DNA of 18,422 nt from Terana coerulea (GCA_024811115.1 JAKOGH010000287.1:1-18422), one strand, 5' to 3'. Shown: positions 1 through 10,531, counted from the stretch's first letter. Notes: a model not told the origin generated them from the letters alone. Program-made: numbers and translations.

Positions 1-421
1 CCTGAGCCACAAACCGAATTGTCGGCTGCGATTGTATGGCCGCCCACAGTGATCTAGGACATATCGGGCAAGGCGTTTGGCTGCCAAATGGTATCTTCTG
101 TTCGCCGGGAGTCGTCCGTCGTCTGCGCGAGACTCGGATCCGGAGATGTTCAGGGCGGTGGTACCTAAGAAGCAGACGCCGTGATGGGACAATCCGACGT
201 AAGGGCTCTCGATCCCAGAAAACGTGTTCGTACTTACGTGCAGACGCTCTCCCTGGCCCTTGAAATGCTGGGACCTGGTTCAGAAGCAGAGCTGATTAAC
301 CCCCTCTCCAATACAGACAAGGATTTTAAGTCTCACCGGTGAGAATATCCCTACTAACTTCCTTGACGTATTGCTCTAACTCAAACCACCTCCTCCGTGC
401 CAGGCTGCGACAAACGAGACA
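1..421. other. Upstream region of the amidase gene, no gene recognised
   Basis: No reading frame here resembles a known protein; the longest open stretch (36-263) is basic and low in complexity of motif and is probably chance. I looked for HGATAR sites, which would suggest nitrogen control of an amidase, and saw no strict match. It probably holds the promoter and 5' UTR of the amidase and perhaps the edge of a gene outside the window. Confidence 0.4.
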
Positions 422-2972
422 ATGTGGCCATTCGATTCGTCGTCCTGGAAGACAATCGCGAATGAAAAGCTCGCCGAGAGGGCGAAAGCACTCCAGCAAG
501 CCTTGCCCTTCTCTGCATCCCAAGCGGTTTACCTCACGGCCACTGGTAAGCTCAAAAATTCTTTTCAGCAAGTCCAGCATGCAGGTAGCTCACCTCGCCG
601 CCCGGCCCGTTGACTTCCAGCCTCAGAAATCGTTAACCGTATTGGCTCCGGAGAATGGACCGCTTCCGAGGTTCTAGAGGCGTACATTTCTCGCGCAGCA
701 CAAGCGCAGGAGGCCACGAACTGTCTGACTGAAGGTACGTCAGTAGCCCTCTGCCCGTCCCGCACACCTTGCTATCTTGTGTGACACCTGTCCCTCATGC
801 TCATGTTATTCCATTGCCTCGCTCCGCCCCTACCTGCATTGATCAATGAAACGCCGGCCGATCCGGATGGGAACTCCTCACTTGCTCGACAACAGTTCTT
901 TTCTCGGAAGCACGCCAACAAGCTCAAGCTCTTGATGCCTACATGCGGGACACCAGGAAGCTCAAGGGCCCACTGCATGGCGTGCCTGTGACCTTCAAGG
1001 ACATTTGTGAGCTTATAATTGCATAATTATTGCCGCCACACTACTTACCACTGTCTCTCTGTGTCCGCCACACCGCGTGGAATGCAGACGATATCAAGGG
1101 CTACGACTCCGCCATGGGCTTTACCGGGCTTTCGCATAAACCTGCGCTGGCAGACGCAGAGGTATGTGAAGCCCTTGGAGGTCCGCGGACTTGGCGTCCA
1201 GCAGACCATTCTCGTCCTCAAAATTTGAGTTGCTAACATGTTGCCGTGGCTTCCTGAATAGATTGTCAAGCTTGTCCGCGACGCAGGTGGCATCCCATTC
1301 GTGAAGACAAACATCCCACAAACAATGATGTTTTTCGAGTGCGTGAATCCCCTGTGGGGACGGACCCTCAACCCGTATAGCCCAGACCACACCTGCGGCG
1401 GAAGCAGCGGAGGCGAGGCGGCGCTGCTGGCTATGGATGGCGCTGCGCTTGGCTGGGGAAGCGACATCGGCGGAAGCTTGAGGATACCTGCAAGCTTCTG
1501 CGGGATATATTCCCTGAAGCCCGGCAGTGGGAGAATCACTGCGCAGGGGGTAAGAGGTGAGCAAATTGGAGCTGGGGGAGGTGGAGGGAACTGATCCTTG
1601 TCATGCAGAAAACCTGCCAGGCTTCGAGGCCGTTCGAACCGTCATGGGCCCTATGGGAAGATCCGTGTCCGACATAGAAATTGCAAGCCGCGCTGTCTTC
1701 GGCCAGGACAAGCATCAGTACGAGGCTGCACCCATCCAATACCGTGACGTCAAGCTTCCGGCAAAGTTGAAATTTGGGTATTACCTCAATGGTACGTTCG
1801 TTACGCCCGAGAGAACAATAACTCGGCGAAAAGTCTGACGGAGTTGGCATTTCTTTTCATCGCCCAGATGGCTTTATGACAAGCTCGCCCGCTTCACAAA
1901 GAGCAGTTCTCCAGACCGTCGAGGCACTGAGGAGGGAAGGACATGAGTGCATCGAATTTGCTGTTCCAGACGGTACGTCAACCAGGCCATGTAAACATGC
2001 TGGCAGAAAGCTGACCTATGTCGGTGTCATTCTTCTCACGTATCTCAGCCACAAATGCCTTGAGACTGTTCTTGGCGTTGACACTTTCCGACGGTAACAG
2101 GACGCTGTTCTCCAATATAGGGAAGGACCCGAGGGTAAGAGCTGAAGTCATCCCAGCGCAATGCTCTCGCTAATCAGGAGGCTGTGTTACAGCAAAAAGA
2201 GCTGTCCACAATGGCCATGGGTCCGCAACTATTTGGTGCGTTTGGTGACGCCAGGTTGAGAAGTCATGAGTACTCACCGCATCGTGGGATAGGTTGGGCA
2301 CGTTCCTTGGCAGCATGGGTTGTGGAGGGCGCCCTTGGTGATCCGGTCTTCGCAAGTCTCCTACGAAAATGTAAGCCTCAGTCGGTCGATGAGTTTTGGA
2401 AGAGCGCGGACGAGGCGAAGCAGTACGCCCGAGACTTTCACCAGCAGGTCAGTCAGCGCAATAAGATACGGAACTGCCAGCTGACCCCAAAGTACTCACA
2501 GGTATGGGAGCATTATGGATTCGATGGGATCATCGCCCCAGCCCTACCTCTTCCACCTTTGCCCCATGAGTGAGTCTAGACCATTTGACCGTAATAGATT
2601 GCCACTGCTAATACGGACAATCTCTTCAGGGCGGTGACATATGTTGCTTCAATTGCTTGCAGCACGATCTTGTATAACATTCTCGACTGCCCAGTCGGCA
2701 CTGTTCCGGTTACTCGAGTGGACGCAGCCAAGGACGGTCTCACGGCAGAATGGGAGAAGTCCCGTGTCAGCCCAGCACCATTGCTGCTTGAAGGCCTGCT
2801 CTACAAGGGCGACCAGGCGATCTACAGCGCCGAGAAGATGGCCGGCTTGCCCATTGGCATCCAGGTCGTCGGTAGGAAGTGGGAAGAAGAGAAGGTCGTG
2901 GAGATGATGAAGGTTGTCGATTCGGCATTAGGTGCAAAGAGAGGATTCGGACCTGGTGCTTGTCCATTATAG
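422..2972 (+). CDS. Amidase-signature family hydrolase (general amidase/acetamidase type), 12 exons
   Basis: The enzyme hydrolyses carboxamides to acid plus ammonia; the true substrate cannot be read from sequence. Exons by splice signals and frame: 422-545, 627-734, 896-1006, 1088-1161, 1262-1556, 1609-1791, 1868-1972, 2049-2134, 2178-2235, 2293-2447, 2502-2569, 2630-2972. They sum to 1710 nt, an intact 569-residue protein, the usual size for fungal amidases. The Ser-cisSer-Lys catalytic triad is complete: Lys about 112 in PVTFKDI, cis-Ser about 188 in CGGSSGGEA, nucleophile Ser about 211 in GSDIGGSLRIP. The C-terminal LPIGIQVVGRKWEEE motif is also typical. No signal peptide is visible, so it is probably cytosolic. 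The start is the first ATG in frame with the conserved N-terminal helix (MWPFDSSSWK). All 11 introns are GT-AG and 43-161 nt long. The gene converges on COX23, with stop codons 137 bp apart. Fatty-acid-amide or acetamide specificity remains open. Confidence 0.93.
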
Positions 2973-3109
2973 GGCCGCAGTCGGTGATTTCGCATTCGTC
3001 ATTCTGAATTCATCTCTTGTACTGTGGACTCTATAGCATCCTAATATTGCGAAGTAAATAGCATTGAACAGTATATGCACAGTCTAATTACGCAGATGTA
3101 CAGACTGAG

Positions 3110-3583
3110 TCAATCCTTGAAGACACCAGCACGCCTATCGGCTTTCCGTTGCTCGAGCTACGCAGCCTTGATGAGAATAGCGAGGGAGGGATGGAATGAA
3201 CGGCGCACCCAGGTCTTCTTACAGTCGCGGTAAGCTTGGAAGAAGTCATGGCATTTCTCCCGGTCATAGTTATTCTTGTCCATGCAAGCATAAGACGCCT
3301 TCGCAGCTTTCTCACATGGACTAAGCTGGAGATGAGCACTGTCACACTGATCGGCATAAGTTGGGGAGGACGTACTCAGCAAACTTGGTCTCAGTCCGTT
3401 TCTTCACTGCGGCCTGAACATCACTTTTAGCTGAGCGACGAATGTGATTCATACCTTATTGAAGTGCTGCTCGTACGGAGTAGGGGTCACATTGTCGAGG
3501 GATTCGGCAAGCCGTCTTGAGCCATGCTCGCTATGAACAACGAGATCAAGACGAGAGGGGACCGGGCCATTTGCGATGGTCAT
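3110..3583 (-). CDS. COX23: Twin CX9C protein Cox23 (cytochrome c oxidase assembly), 4 exons
   Basis: Small mitochondrial intermembrane-space protein of the Mia40 import class, needed for copper delivery and assembly of cytochrome c oxidase in yeast. Exons on the minus strand: 3583-3455, 3413-3376, 3320-3209, 3157-3110; introns of 41, 55 and 51 nt. The product is 108 residues. The twin CX9C hairpin is visible: Cys58-x9-Cys68 (CEKAAKASYAC) and Cys79-x9-Cys89 (CHDFFQAYRDC), followed by CKKTWLEQRKADRRAG, the normal Cox23 tail. That tail appears only if the last 51-nt intron (3158-3208) is removed; reading through it gives an unrelated ending and a stop at 3158. The second intron must end at TTAG next to 3320 to give the conserved DPCEK. 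No frameshift is needed. The gene is divergent from U2AF, sharing its promoter. Cox19 or CHCHD7-like relatives are the alternatives, but the NNYDREKC spacing favours Cox23. Confidence 0.9.
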
Positions 3584-3778
3584 TAGCAGTTTGCTTATAC
3601 TTACTTACTAGGTAAGTAGTGTCATGATCGTGGGAGACTTCACTTAGTGATAGTTCGTTATTACTTGTCAAACTTGCTTCAAACAGCGCTCACAGTTTCA
3701 CCACTTGCTTCTTACACCCACGTTCACCCTCTCTGTTACTGCGTGCGCCGTTGCCCAAAAGGCCCATAATTTACAAAG
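3584..3778. promoter_or_regulatory. Bidirectional promoter between COX23 and U2AF, with a 7-bp palindrome
   Basis: Only 195 bp separate the two divergent start codons, so both promoters and 5' UTRs must lie here. A perfect inverted repeat TACTTAC-TAG-GTAAGTA lies at 3602-3618, 19-35 bp upstream of the COX23 start. It could be a binding site for a dimeric factor, or part of the COX23 leader. A pyrimidine-rich stretch precedes the U2AF start. I see no clear TATA box. Confidence 0.6.
3602..3618. repeat. Perfect inverted repeat TACTTAC-N3-GTAAGTA
   Basis: Seven-base arms with a three-base spacer inside the divergent COX23/U2AF promoter. The right arm contains GTAAGT, which equals a 5' splice-site consensus on the plus strand; by symmetry the same is true on the minus strand. 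The function is unknown. Confidence 0.6.
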
Positions 3779-5888
3779 ATGGATGATCCAGGTAAGTCTA
3801 CCCTCCTGTTCGTATGGATTTCCCTTTTCACGGGTCGCAGGGATGAGAGCCAAAGACCGGGAAGGTGACTATTTTGTCCACGCTTCCCTCTTTGTCCGTC
3901 CTCAAAAACGACAAGCTCATGGTGCCTCTCTTCATTGCACCATAGCCTCTTCTGTTTCAGCTAGCTAGCCTTGCCTTAGTCCGCGCGCCGTCTTGGCCCC
4001 ATCCGAGTTGTGGACCTCAGCCATCTTACTGACAGTTCCAGAGCGACTTGTCCAGCCATAACTCACCACCCGTTTTACTTGGTTCATTATAGCGGAGCGT
4101 CATGGCGAGAGGCACCGGTCTTCAAGAGAGCCTGGTCGCGATCACAGACACGGTGACCGAGACCGGGAGCACCGCTACGACTCCAGAAGGCACGGAGACC
4201 GTGGGGGCAGAGAACATCGCGGCGACAGAGACGGTCGCGACAGGGATAATCACCGTGAAAGATACGGACGTGGTGGTGGTGGCGGTGGTGGTGGCGGTGG
4301 TGGCGGTAGAGACGATACAGACCGTCCCCCGCGATGATCACCGCAGGAGGGAACACCGCGGCAGAGACGATGAGCACGGAGGACACGGGCGTCGTCCGCC
4401 TCGAGACGAAGATGGAGGCAGAGGCCGTGGAAGACAACGTGAAGGGCTGGGCACGCCAGAACGGAGGTCCCCAACGCCCACCGATGCGGTGCCCTTATCC
4501 CAAAGGAAACGCAAAGCGAGTGGCTGGGACGTTCACGCCCCCGGCTATGAACAATACACTGCCATGCAGGCGAAGCAGACAGGTACGTAACACCGCTGAT
4601 GTCGATATGACTGAATACTTACCCAAGCCTACAGGTCTCTTCAACCTTCCTGGCGCTAATAGGACACAGATCCCACCTATCCTCGCGGTGCCTGGCCTTC
4701 CGCCCCCGATGCCTGTTCAAAGCTTCGGTATGGGTATGGGCGTGAACCCCAACCTATCGCGACAGTCGCGACGCCTGTACATCGGTAGCATTACTCCGGA
4801 AATCAACGAACAAAACTTGGCAGACTTCTTCAATGAGAAGATGAAGGAGATGGCCATTGGCACTGGCGCCCCTGGCAACCCTGTTTTGGCTGTCCAGTGT
4901 AACTACGAAAAGAACTACGCGTTTGTCGAGGTGAGTAGCCCACCATCGCTTACGTTCATTAATCAGTCAAACTGACGCCGTCGTAGTTCCGCAATGCAGA
5001 GGACGCCACAGCGGCGATGGCATTTGACGGTATTATCTTCATCAACGGACCTCTGAAGATTCGTCGACCAAAGGATTATGGTGGTCCAGAGAATATGGGT
5101 CCGAGCATGCATGTGCCTGGTGTCGTCTCAACCAACGTACCCGACTCTATCAACAAGGTGTTCGTCGGCGGCTTGCCAACGTACCTCAATGAAGAACAGG
5201 TCATGGAGTTATTGAAGAGCTTCGGCGACCTCAAAGCGTTCAACCTTGTCCGTGACAACGGCAACGGACCATCGAAGGGCTTCGCATTCTTCGAATACGT
5301 CGACGATGCCGTCACAGACGTCGCTATTCAGTCCCTCAACGAAATGGAGCTTGGCGACAAATACCTCGTTGTCCAGCGCGCTTCTGTTGGTGCCAAGAAC
5401 GGACAGATCCCACCACATGAGATGTACCCCGCCGAAATCCCGAAGCCTATTATGCCCGCAGGTGACCTCGAGAGTACCGACGCGAAGATCCTGCTCATGT
5501 TGAACATGGTTGTACCGGAAGACCTGCACGACGATCAGGAGTACGCAGACATCTACGAAGACGTCAAGGAGGAGTGTTCCAAGTACGGACCTGTCGACGA
5601 CCTCCGCATCCCGCGCCCGCTCAAGAAGGACAAAACCAAGTGGGGCGAGATGTCCCTGGATCCGCTCGCTATACAACGCGTGGACGAGGCGTCGGGAGTG
5701 GGGCGTGTGTATGTGAAGTTTGCCGATTCCGACGGTGCCAGGCGGGCACTGCGGGCGTTGGCGGGGCGTTCGTTCGCTGGTCGCAGCATCATTGCGACGC
5801 TCCTGCCAGAGGATAGCAACACGACGCCGCCGCTGCATATCATTTTTGCGCCTCAGCCTGAGGCGCCCCACCGTTGCCCCAGGATTAG
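3779..5888 (+). CDS. U2AF2: U2 snRNP auxiliary factor large subunit (U2AF65-type), 4 exons, two one-base frame errors
   Basis: Nuclear splicing factor that binds the polypyrimidine tract and recruits U2 snRNP. Exons: 3779-3791, 4093-4582, 4635-4930, 4987-5888; introns 301, 52 and 56 nt. Domains in the corrected 566-residue protein: Arg/Asp/Gly/His-rich RS-like region (about 5-130) with a 12-Gly run; U2AF small-subunit binding motif SGWDVHAPGYEQYTAMQAK (about 147-164); RRM1 (about 213-298, RRLYIGSI); RRM2 (about 322-400, KVFVGGLP with KGFAFFEY); C-terminal UHM (about 440-555) with the R-x-F motif in AGRSFAGRS. Two frame breaks: one extra C in the run 4326-4330 (otherwise a stop at 4335-4337), and one C missing at 5866-5869. 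Restoring the latter gives the conserved end EAPPPLPQD and a stop at 5886-5888. Both lie in C runs and look like sequencing errors. Exon 1 encodes only MDDP plus one base. Confidence 0.93.
4272..4307 (+). repeat. GGT/GGC microsatellite encoding a 12-glycine run in U2AF
   Basis: Twelve consecutive GGY codons between the RS-like segment and the U2AF small-subunit binding motif. In frame they give Gly12. Such runs vary in length between strains and are prone to sequencing slippage. The frame is still intact through this repeat; the break lies just after it, in the C run at 4326-4330. Confidence 0.85.
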
Positions 5889-6535
5889 CTATAGACGGCC
5901 GGGTACGAACGTCTCAGTAGTCTTACGTTGTGCTTCAATTGCTGTGGTACCCTATCGACTTGCTCTATGACACGCATTTATACGCTATTCAATGTGGAAG
6001 GGAAGATAGACGCTGGATACATGTACAGCACAGCATCTACTGCTCGCTTCCACATCCCCTATACGTTTCTGAAGCTGTAAAGCCAAACGTGCCCTGGCAG
6101 GGGCTCTGGAAGGTGGCATGGCATGTGTCTACTTTAATCATTGCTTGCGTACGGAGTGCAGTGCTTGGCCGCTGTTTTATGACTTGTTAATCCTGCAATA
6201 GCAATACATGTGGTATGCTGCGCCTTTACTACAGGGCTTTAGTCGTCTAAACTTGAACGAAATGTCATACAAGTGTCATAGGAAGCGTGCAGTAAGCTCA
6301 AGACAAGACATCGTTCCTTGAGAGCGACGATTAGCTATAGTTATACGATCAATGCTGCCAGGCTGTGATAGACTGTAACCATGCAAGACTACCCGGATTG
6401 ACCCACTTACACTAACTTCCTGTCTGGCAATGTCGTCAAGTGAGGGGGTCATGGTTTGCAAACTCATAAAACATGACATTAGAGGTTAGAACTTTACTTG
6501 ATAGAAACTCGAAAAAGAGGAGAAAAACGTTGCGC
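5889..6535. other. U2AF 3' flank, no gene seen
   Basis: About 650 bp of lower GC content between the U2AF stop and the tRNA terminator. Open stretches are short and have no recognisable motifs. It should contain the U2AF 3' UTR and poly(A) site; I could not place these with confidence. Confidence 0.5.
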
Positions 6536-6540
6536 AAAAA
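6536..6540 (-). terminator. RNA polymerase III terminator (T5)
   Basis: On the minus strand five T residues follow the tRNA 3' end after one base. A second T5 lies at 6523-6527. This is the usual Pol III stop signal with a backup. Confidence 0.8.
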
Positions 6541-6541
6541 C

Positions 6542-6633
6542 GGGCCTAACCGGGAATTGAACCCGGGACCTCCTCCATCAGCTCGGCAGACGCCGAACCC
6601 TAAGAAGGAATCATACCTCTAGACCATCAGGCC
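6542..6633 (-). tRNA. tRNA-Pro (anticodon AGG) with a 20-nt intron
   Basis: The 92-nt sequence folds as a cloverleaf. The acceptor stem GGCCTGA/TTAGGCC has one G-U pair. The D arm holds the A box TGGTCTAGAGG, and the anticodon stem is CCTTC/GGAGG. The T arm CCGGG-TTCAATT-CCCGG carries the B box GGTTCAATTCC. The anticodon loop reads TT-AGG-G, then an intron of 20 nt (plus-strand 6578-6597) inserted after position 37, the canonical nuclear tRNA intron site, then T. The intron forms its own small hairpin (CGGC-GTCT-GCCG). The body closely matches eukaryotic tRNA-Pro(AGG). The discriminator base is C; CCA is not encoded, as expected for a nuclear gene. Confidence 0.95.
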
Positions 6634-7223
6634 GATGAGAGCAACTTGTTTTGTATTTATTAGAGCTATCTGGCCATCCCTTGCTCTGCTCAGTGCCTTC
6701 GGGATTGTTCTCCGCGAATTCGTCTCGCACCTTTCTGCGACCTGCCGCAAAGGCATGCCGGCCGTCGACGTATGCGCCTACATATGTTTCTTCCTTACTT
6801 GCCTTCAAAATCGACTTATTGCCTGACATAGCTGCGTCAATAACAACTTTCACGCGCACAGCCGGCAGGACGCGTGTGCTGCTGCCGTTGCCCGTTCCTG
6901 CGCTGACTGCGGGAGCTTACGCCTGCTTACCGGCGTCGGAAAGGCTGAGCGAGAGCCCGAACACGACGCAGCGCGGCATGGGAGGACGAATGACGGGTTC
7001 TGGACGGCCCAACTCTCCCCACGCAACCATTGGCAGAAGACAACCAAGAACACCTGCGTACCCTCCTCGGCCAGTGGCTCCGTGCGCTGCACCCGCCGGG
7101 GAAGAACGTACCACATCTCCCTACACGACAAGCCGACGCTATAGCGTACGCCTCCTCAATCGGTATATAGGCCGCCCCCACCCAACAACACCGAACCCAT
7201 CGAACACACACCACAGCCTCTAA
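6634..7223. other. Intergenic region between tRNA-Pro and the 7224 gene, with a TATA box
   Basis: No protein is recognised. A long open frame on the plus strand (6651-7223) lacks motifs and is compositionally random, so I treat it as chance. The 3' part is C- and A-rich (about 7170-7220), typical of a basidiomycete 5' UTR, and contains a TATA-like element at 7164-7170. Confidence 0.5.
7164..7170 (+). promoter_or_regulatory. TATA box (TATATAG) of the 7224 gene
   Basis: TATATAG lies 54-60 bp before the start codon, followed by a CA-rich pyrimidine leader. The distance fits a core promoter with a short 5' UTR. Confidence 0.55.
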
Positions 7224-8110
7224 ATGGGCTGGCACAACCACTTCTGGCACCAACGCGACTCACTTCACGCCTTTGACTTTGCGCACTCGAGGATGCACCA
7301 CTGGTACCACCGCCGCCCGTCCCGCCTGCTCTGGTTCATCATCGGCGCCGGCGCGGCGACGTGGTGGACGAAGCACCGGGAGTACCACGGCGGCGAGTTC
7401 AAAGGCTGCTCGCGCAACCGCATCCCGTCCGAGGCGTACCCCGCTCCCGCCGCGGCCGCGCCGATGCACCCGCAGCAGTCCCCGAGCGAAGCACAGGCGC
7501 CAGCGAGCGGCCCCGACGGCGCCGTCGACCCCTGGCAGCGCGAGCACTGGCACCAGCACTGGCAGCGCAAGTGGGAGTGGGCGTGGCCCAAGCCGGGCGC
7601 GGACGACGAAGACCCGCGCGCACACTGGCACCGGCGGGGGCGCGGCCCTCAACTCTCCTGCTACGCCGCTGCCCGGCTCGAAACCCACGCCCGCACCGGA
7701 TCCGCTTGAGGAGGACGCGCAGAGGCTTCAGAAGATGGCCGTGCAGGCGACCGAGCGGGTGCGTCCCAGTCTATGTTCCGTTGTTCTACTGTAGCTGACA
7801 GGCGGCGCGTGCCTGGCTCCAGATCACTGACCTTTCCGAGGCGGGCTTGGACTCGTTGTTATCTACCGTTGAGGGTTTAAAGGCTGTGAGTCCCGTGCCC
7901 GCTATCTCTAACTTGGTGGCTGACGACGATCGCGAGCAGAAGATCGTCGAGCGTCGCGAACAGCGCCTGCGTGAGCAGCTCGAGCAGCAAGCTCGCGAGG
8001 CCAAGGCGCTCGCTGACCGCGAAGAGAAGTGGCGGGCATTCGAGGAGTGGCGGACGCAGCAGGAGCAGCTGAAGGAGCAGGACAAGAAGAACCCGAAGCG
8101 GCTCGTCTGA
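7224..8110 (+). CDS. Single-anchor coiled-coil protein of unknown function, one frame error
   Basis: Not recognised as a named family. The N-terminus (MGWHNHFWHQRDSLHAFD) is His/Trp-rich. One hydrophobic segment follows (LLWFIIGAGAATWW, about residues 35-48), suggesting a membrane anchor. Next are a Pro/Ala-rich linker, a Trp/His-rich patch, and a strongly charged coiled coil to the C-terminus (EQRLREQLEQQAREAKALA). Exons: 7224-7758, 7802 onward; intron 1 is 7759-7801 (43 nt). The frame shifts by one within exon 1; removing one G from the run at 7636-7640 joins the N-terminal frame to the downstream exons. The segment 7886-7939 (54 nt, GTGAGT...CTAAC...CAG) is a good intron but also open in frame, so the product is 262 or 280 residues. 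The start has a TATA box upstream. A mitochondrial or ER membrane location is possible but not shown. Confidence 0.75.
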
Positions 8111-8338
8111 TCATCTTCATCAGTCATTTGATAGTTTGCCATTTAACACCTCTCTTTATCTCTAACATACGGTTCAACAGCCCGTCGCGGACCTTTCTGT
8201 ACTCTTCTTTGGAATGTAGCATTATAATCATATTTTGTACAGACGAAAGCAAGAAGACAGCAGCAAACCTGTGGGTGGCAGTCAGTCATCACCTTTGCCT
8301 ATGACACGTCGACACGCACCTAGCACTAGAAAGCAATA

Positions 8339-9751
8339 TTACACCTGTCCGGCGATGGTATCTGATCCCTGGTGTCGCCTCTCGACATACTCTGGAGCTT
8401 GCGGGTCGAGCTTGCCCTGCTCTTCAGGTGTCGCACTCCAGAAGTAGATGATCAGGCCGAGGACCACGACTGCAAAGGCGATAAAATACAGCCAGTACAC
8501 CTTGTAGTGCTGCATGTATGCGCCAATTAACATATGAATGTAGACGTGAATAGGAGAACGGACGCACGAAGAGGAACAGGCCAAAGAGGAGGCCGTAAAA
8601 GTCGCTCGTGAGGAGGCTAATGTTGTAGTACGCCGAGGACGCCATGCGGTACAGGATGGGGGCGACGGTGTAGAGAATGAGCATGGCGGCGGTGTACGCG
8701 ACGAGGAGGCCGATGGTCGCGCCGTTCCAGCTCGCGGTGCGCATCGCGCCGTGCTCGAGCGCGGCGGCCTGGATGCCGTTGATGAGCGTGCCCCACATGC
8801 CGAGCTGGCCGACGACCTCGTAGAGCGGGCTGCGGCGGACGAAGAACTCCTCGGTCGCGTTTGTGAAGCCATAGAGCGTCGCGCCGACGAGCATGAAGAC
8901 GTCGCCCTTGGCGCGGCTCAGCGCGGGCCAGTCCTTGTCCGTGATCTCGTCCGAGGCGACGAGCATGCCGAGACCGCCGATGCAGATGAGGATGCCGAGC
9001 AGCTGTGTGGGCTGGTAGCGCGGGCGCATGTAGAGCCAGCAAAAGAAGAGGCAGACGGGGATCGCCCAGGCGTCAAGCAGCATACAGGAGAGCAGCGTCG
9101 TGTACGCGTACGCTTTGACGACGAGGAAGTTGCCCTCGACATCGCAAGCGGCGAGGAAGAAGTCTGCATAGTGTATTAGTGAGTGATCAATGAGAGCAGC
9201 CGGAGATTGGACGCACACTTCCAACCATCACGGAGGATCATCTTGCCCCATCCCTTGAAACCGTCTGTGAATTTGTGTCAGCGACTCGCAAGCTTCCAAG
9301 CGTGGTGGTACATACACTGGTAAATCGTGTACGGGGTGTAGATGACGAATAGCGATAAGTACCTGGTGATGATCTGTGCGTGAGCGTCCCTGAGTATGAA
9401 CAACCCTAATCCGACTCACAAGAAGAATGTCTGCGTCGTCGGCAGCACCCAATTCCTATTCACCAGCTCCGTGGTCGTCACATTCGTGCAGGTGATACAC
9501 AGCGACACGACCTGACCGGCCAGCAGCGACAGGATGAACCGCTTCGTCCAGAGACTCGCAAAGCGCGTCCACACACTCGAACAGAACGCCGACGGCGAGG
9601 AGTAATCAATCGGCGGCCTGACAGCGGGGATGTGCACGACTTCGGTGTGTTGTGCCTCTGCAATGTCCTCGCGGCCGTCCCGCTTGTCGTCCACTGCTAC
9701 GCCATAGCTGGGTGGAGGAGCTCCCGTGTCGTTGTAGGTGAGCGTAGCCAT
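8339..9751 (-). CDS. SLC35F-type solute carrier (drug/metabolite transporter superfamily), 5 exons
   Basis: Multi-pass membrane transporter of the SLC35F1/F2/F6 group (formerly DUF914); substrates of fungal members are not established. Exons on the minus strand: 9751-9420, 9362-9316, 9264-9217, 9163-8568, 8509-8339; introns 51-58 nt. They sum to 1194 nt, an intact 397-residue protein, normal for the family. About ten hydrophobic helices follow a polar, Pro-rich N-terminal tail. Family signatures include YLSLFVIYTPYTIYQYGFKG, KYFFLAACDVEGNFLVVKAY and GDVFMLVGATLYGFTNATEE. Two acceptors were chosen by frame: the first intron ends at CAG beside 9362, and the third donor is GTGCGT beside 9217. 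The C-terminal tail is short and acidic/polar. An upstream in-frame extension exists, but the ATG at 9751 fits the family best. Located in Golgi, ER or plasma membrane by analogy. Confidence 0.9.
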
Positions 9752-10531
9752 CTTCGTCAACGTCGGCGGCGACCTTGAAGCCTCGGAGGGTGCTGAGGAG
9801 CTGACGCAGGAGCAGGCCAGGGCCAAGAGAGCAATCTTATAGCGAGAGCATCGAGAAAAGCCATCTGCAGTTTTCTGACCGCGGGAAAAATGTGGAACAC
9901 CACAAGGCACACTGATCACTAGGCGCCCATAGAGGCACATCCAAATCTCGATCGCTCACACCTCCGCCTTTCGTCGATCCAGATCTCGGAATCTGTCGCT
10001 GGCTGCGGGGTCATGACTAGGGTTAGGAGCACAGGGCAACTTCGCCGCATCGTGGCAGGTTCCAACAGCGCACAGCGACAAAATCGAGAAAATAATGCTT
10101 CGAACATACATGTGCCGACCAGCGTCTGCATATGCGTCCATCATCCGGAGGAGCCGATGTCAGGCACAGGTTATTCTTACGGCTTAGGCGGGAGCATATC
10201 CGCCACAGTGAACGTTCACAGGGAGAGACAACCCTGACTAACCTTGGACTAGCCAAATGAAGGGCTGCTAGCCCTTTGGGGGCTGAAGAACGAAGTCTCC
10301 GGGGCAACACACAGAATTATCATGAAGTTGTTGCTCGCTGCTCACCGCGACTCAGCGCTCAGCGCACAGTCTGAAAGCCTCCAGCGAGGCCTTATAGCTA
10401 GTCGAATACTTATGAGCTGAATATAACTAGACACTACAGTGTAACGGGAGGGTATGCACTTAAATATTAACGAGGCTATTATAATAGGGTCAGAACGTAC
10501 GTCATACAGACAATCCTTGGCCTTCCCGAGG
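9752..10531. other. Intergenic region between the SLC35F gene and the 3' end of the RRM/coiled-coil gene
   Basis: 780 bp with no recognisable gene on either strand. It should contain the promoter of the minus-strand SLC35F gene (near 9752-10100) and the 3' UTR of the minus-strand RRM/coiled-coil gene (near 10450-10531). I see no repeats or motif clusters beyond chance. Confidence 0.45.

Noticed and set aside
36..263. 75-codon open frame at the window start
   Set aside because: No motif, skewed Arg-rich composition and no splice context; most likely upstream non-coding DNA.
4326..4337. Programmed ribosomal frameshift in U2AF
   Set aside because: No slippery heptamer or known precedent; the simpler reading is an extra C in a run, since similar breaks occur in unrelated genes here.
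6651..7223. 190-codon open frame before the 7224 gene
   Set aside because: Random-looking composition; it runs through the TATA box and leader of the next gene, so probably chance.
10016..10026. CTAGGGTTAGG, telomere-like
   Set aside because: Only about one and a half units; not an array and not at a chromosome end.
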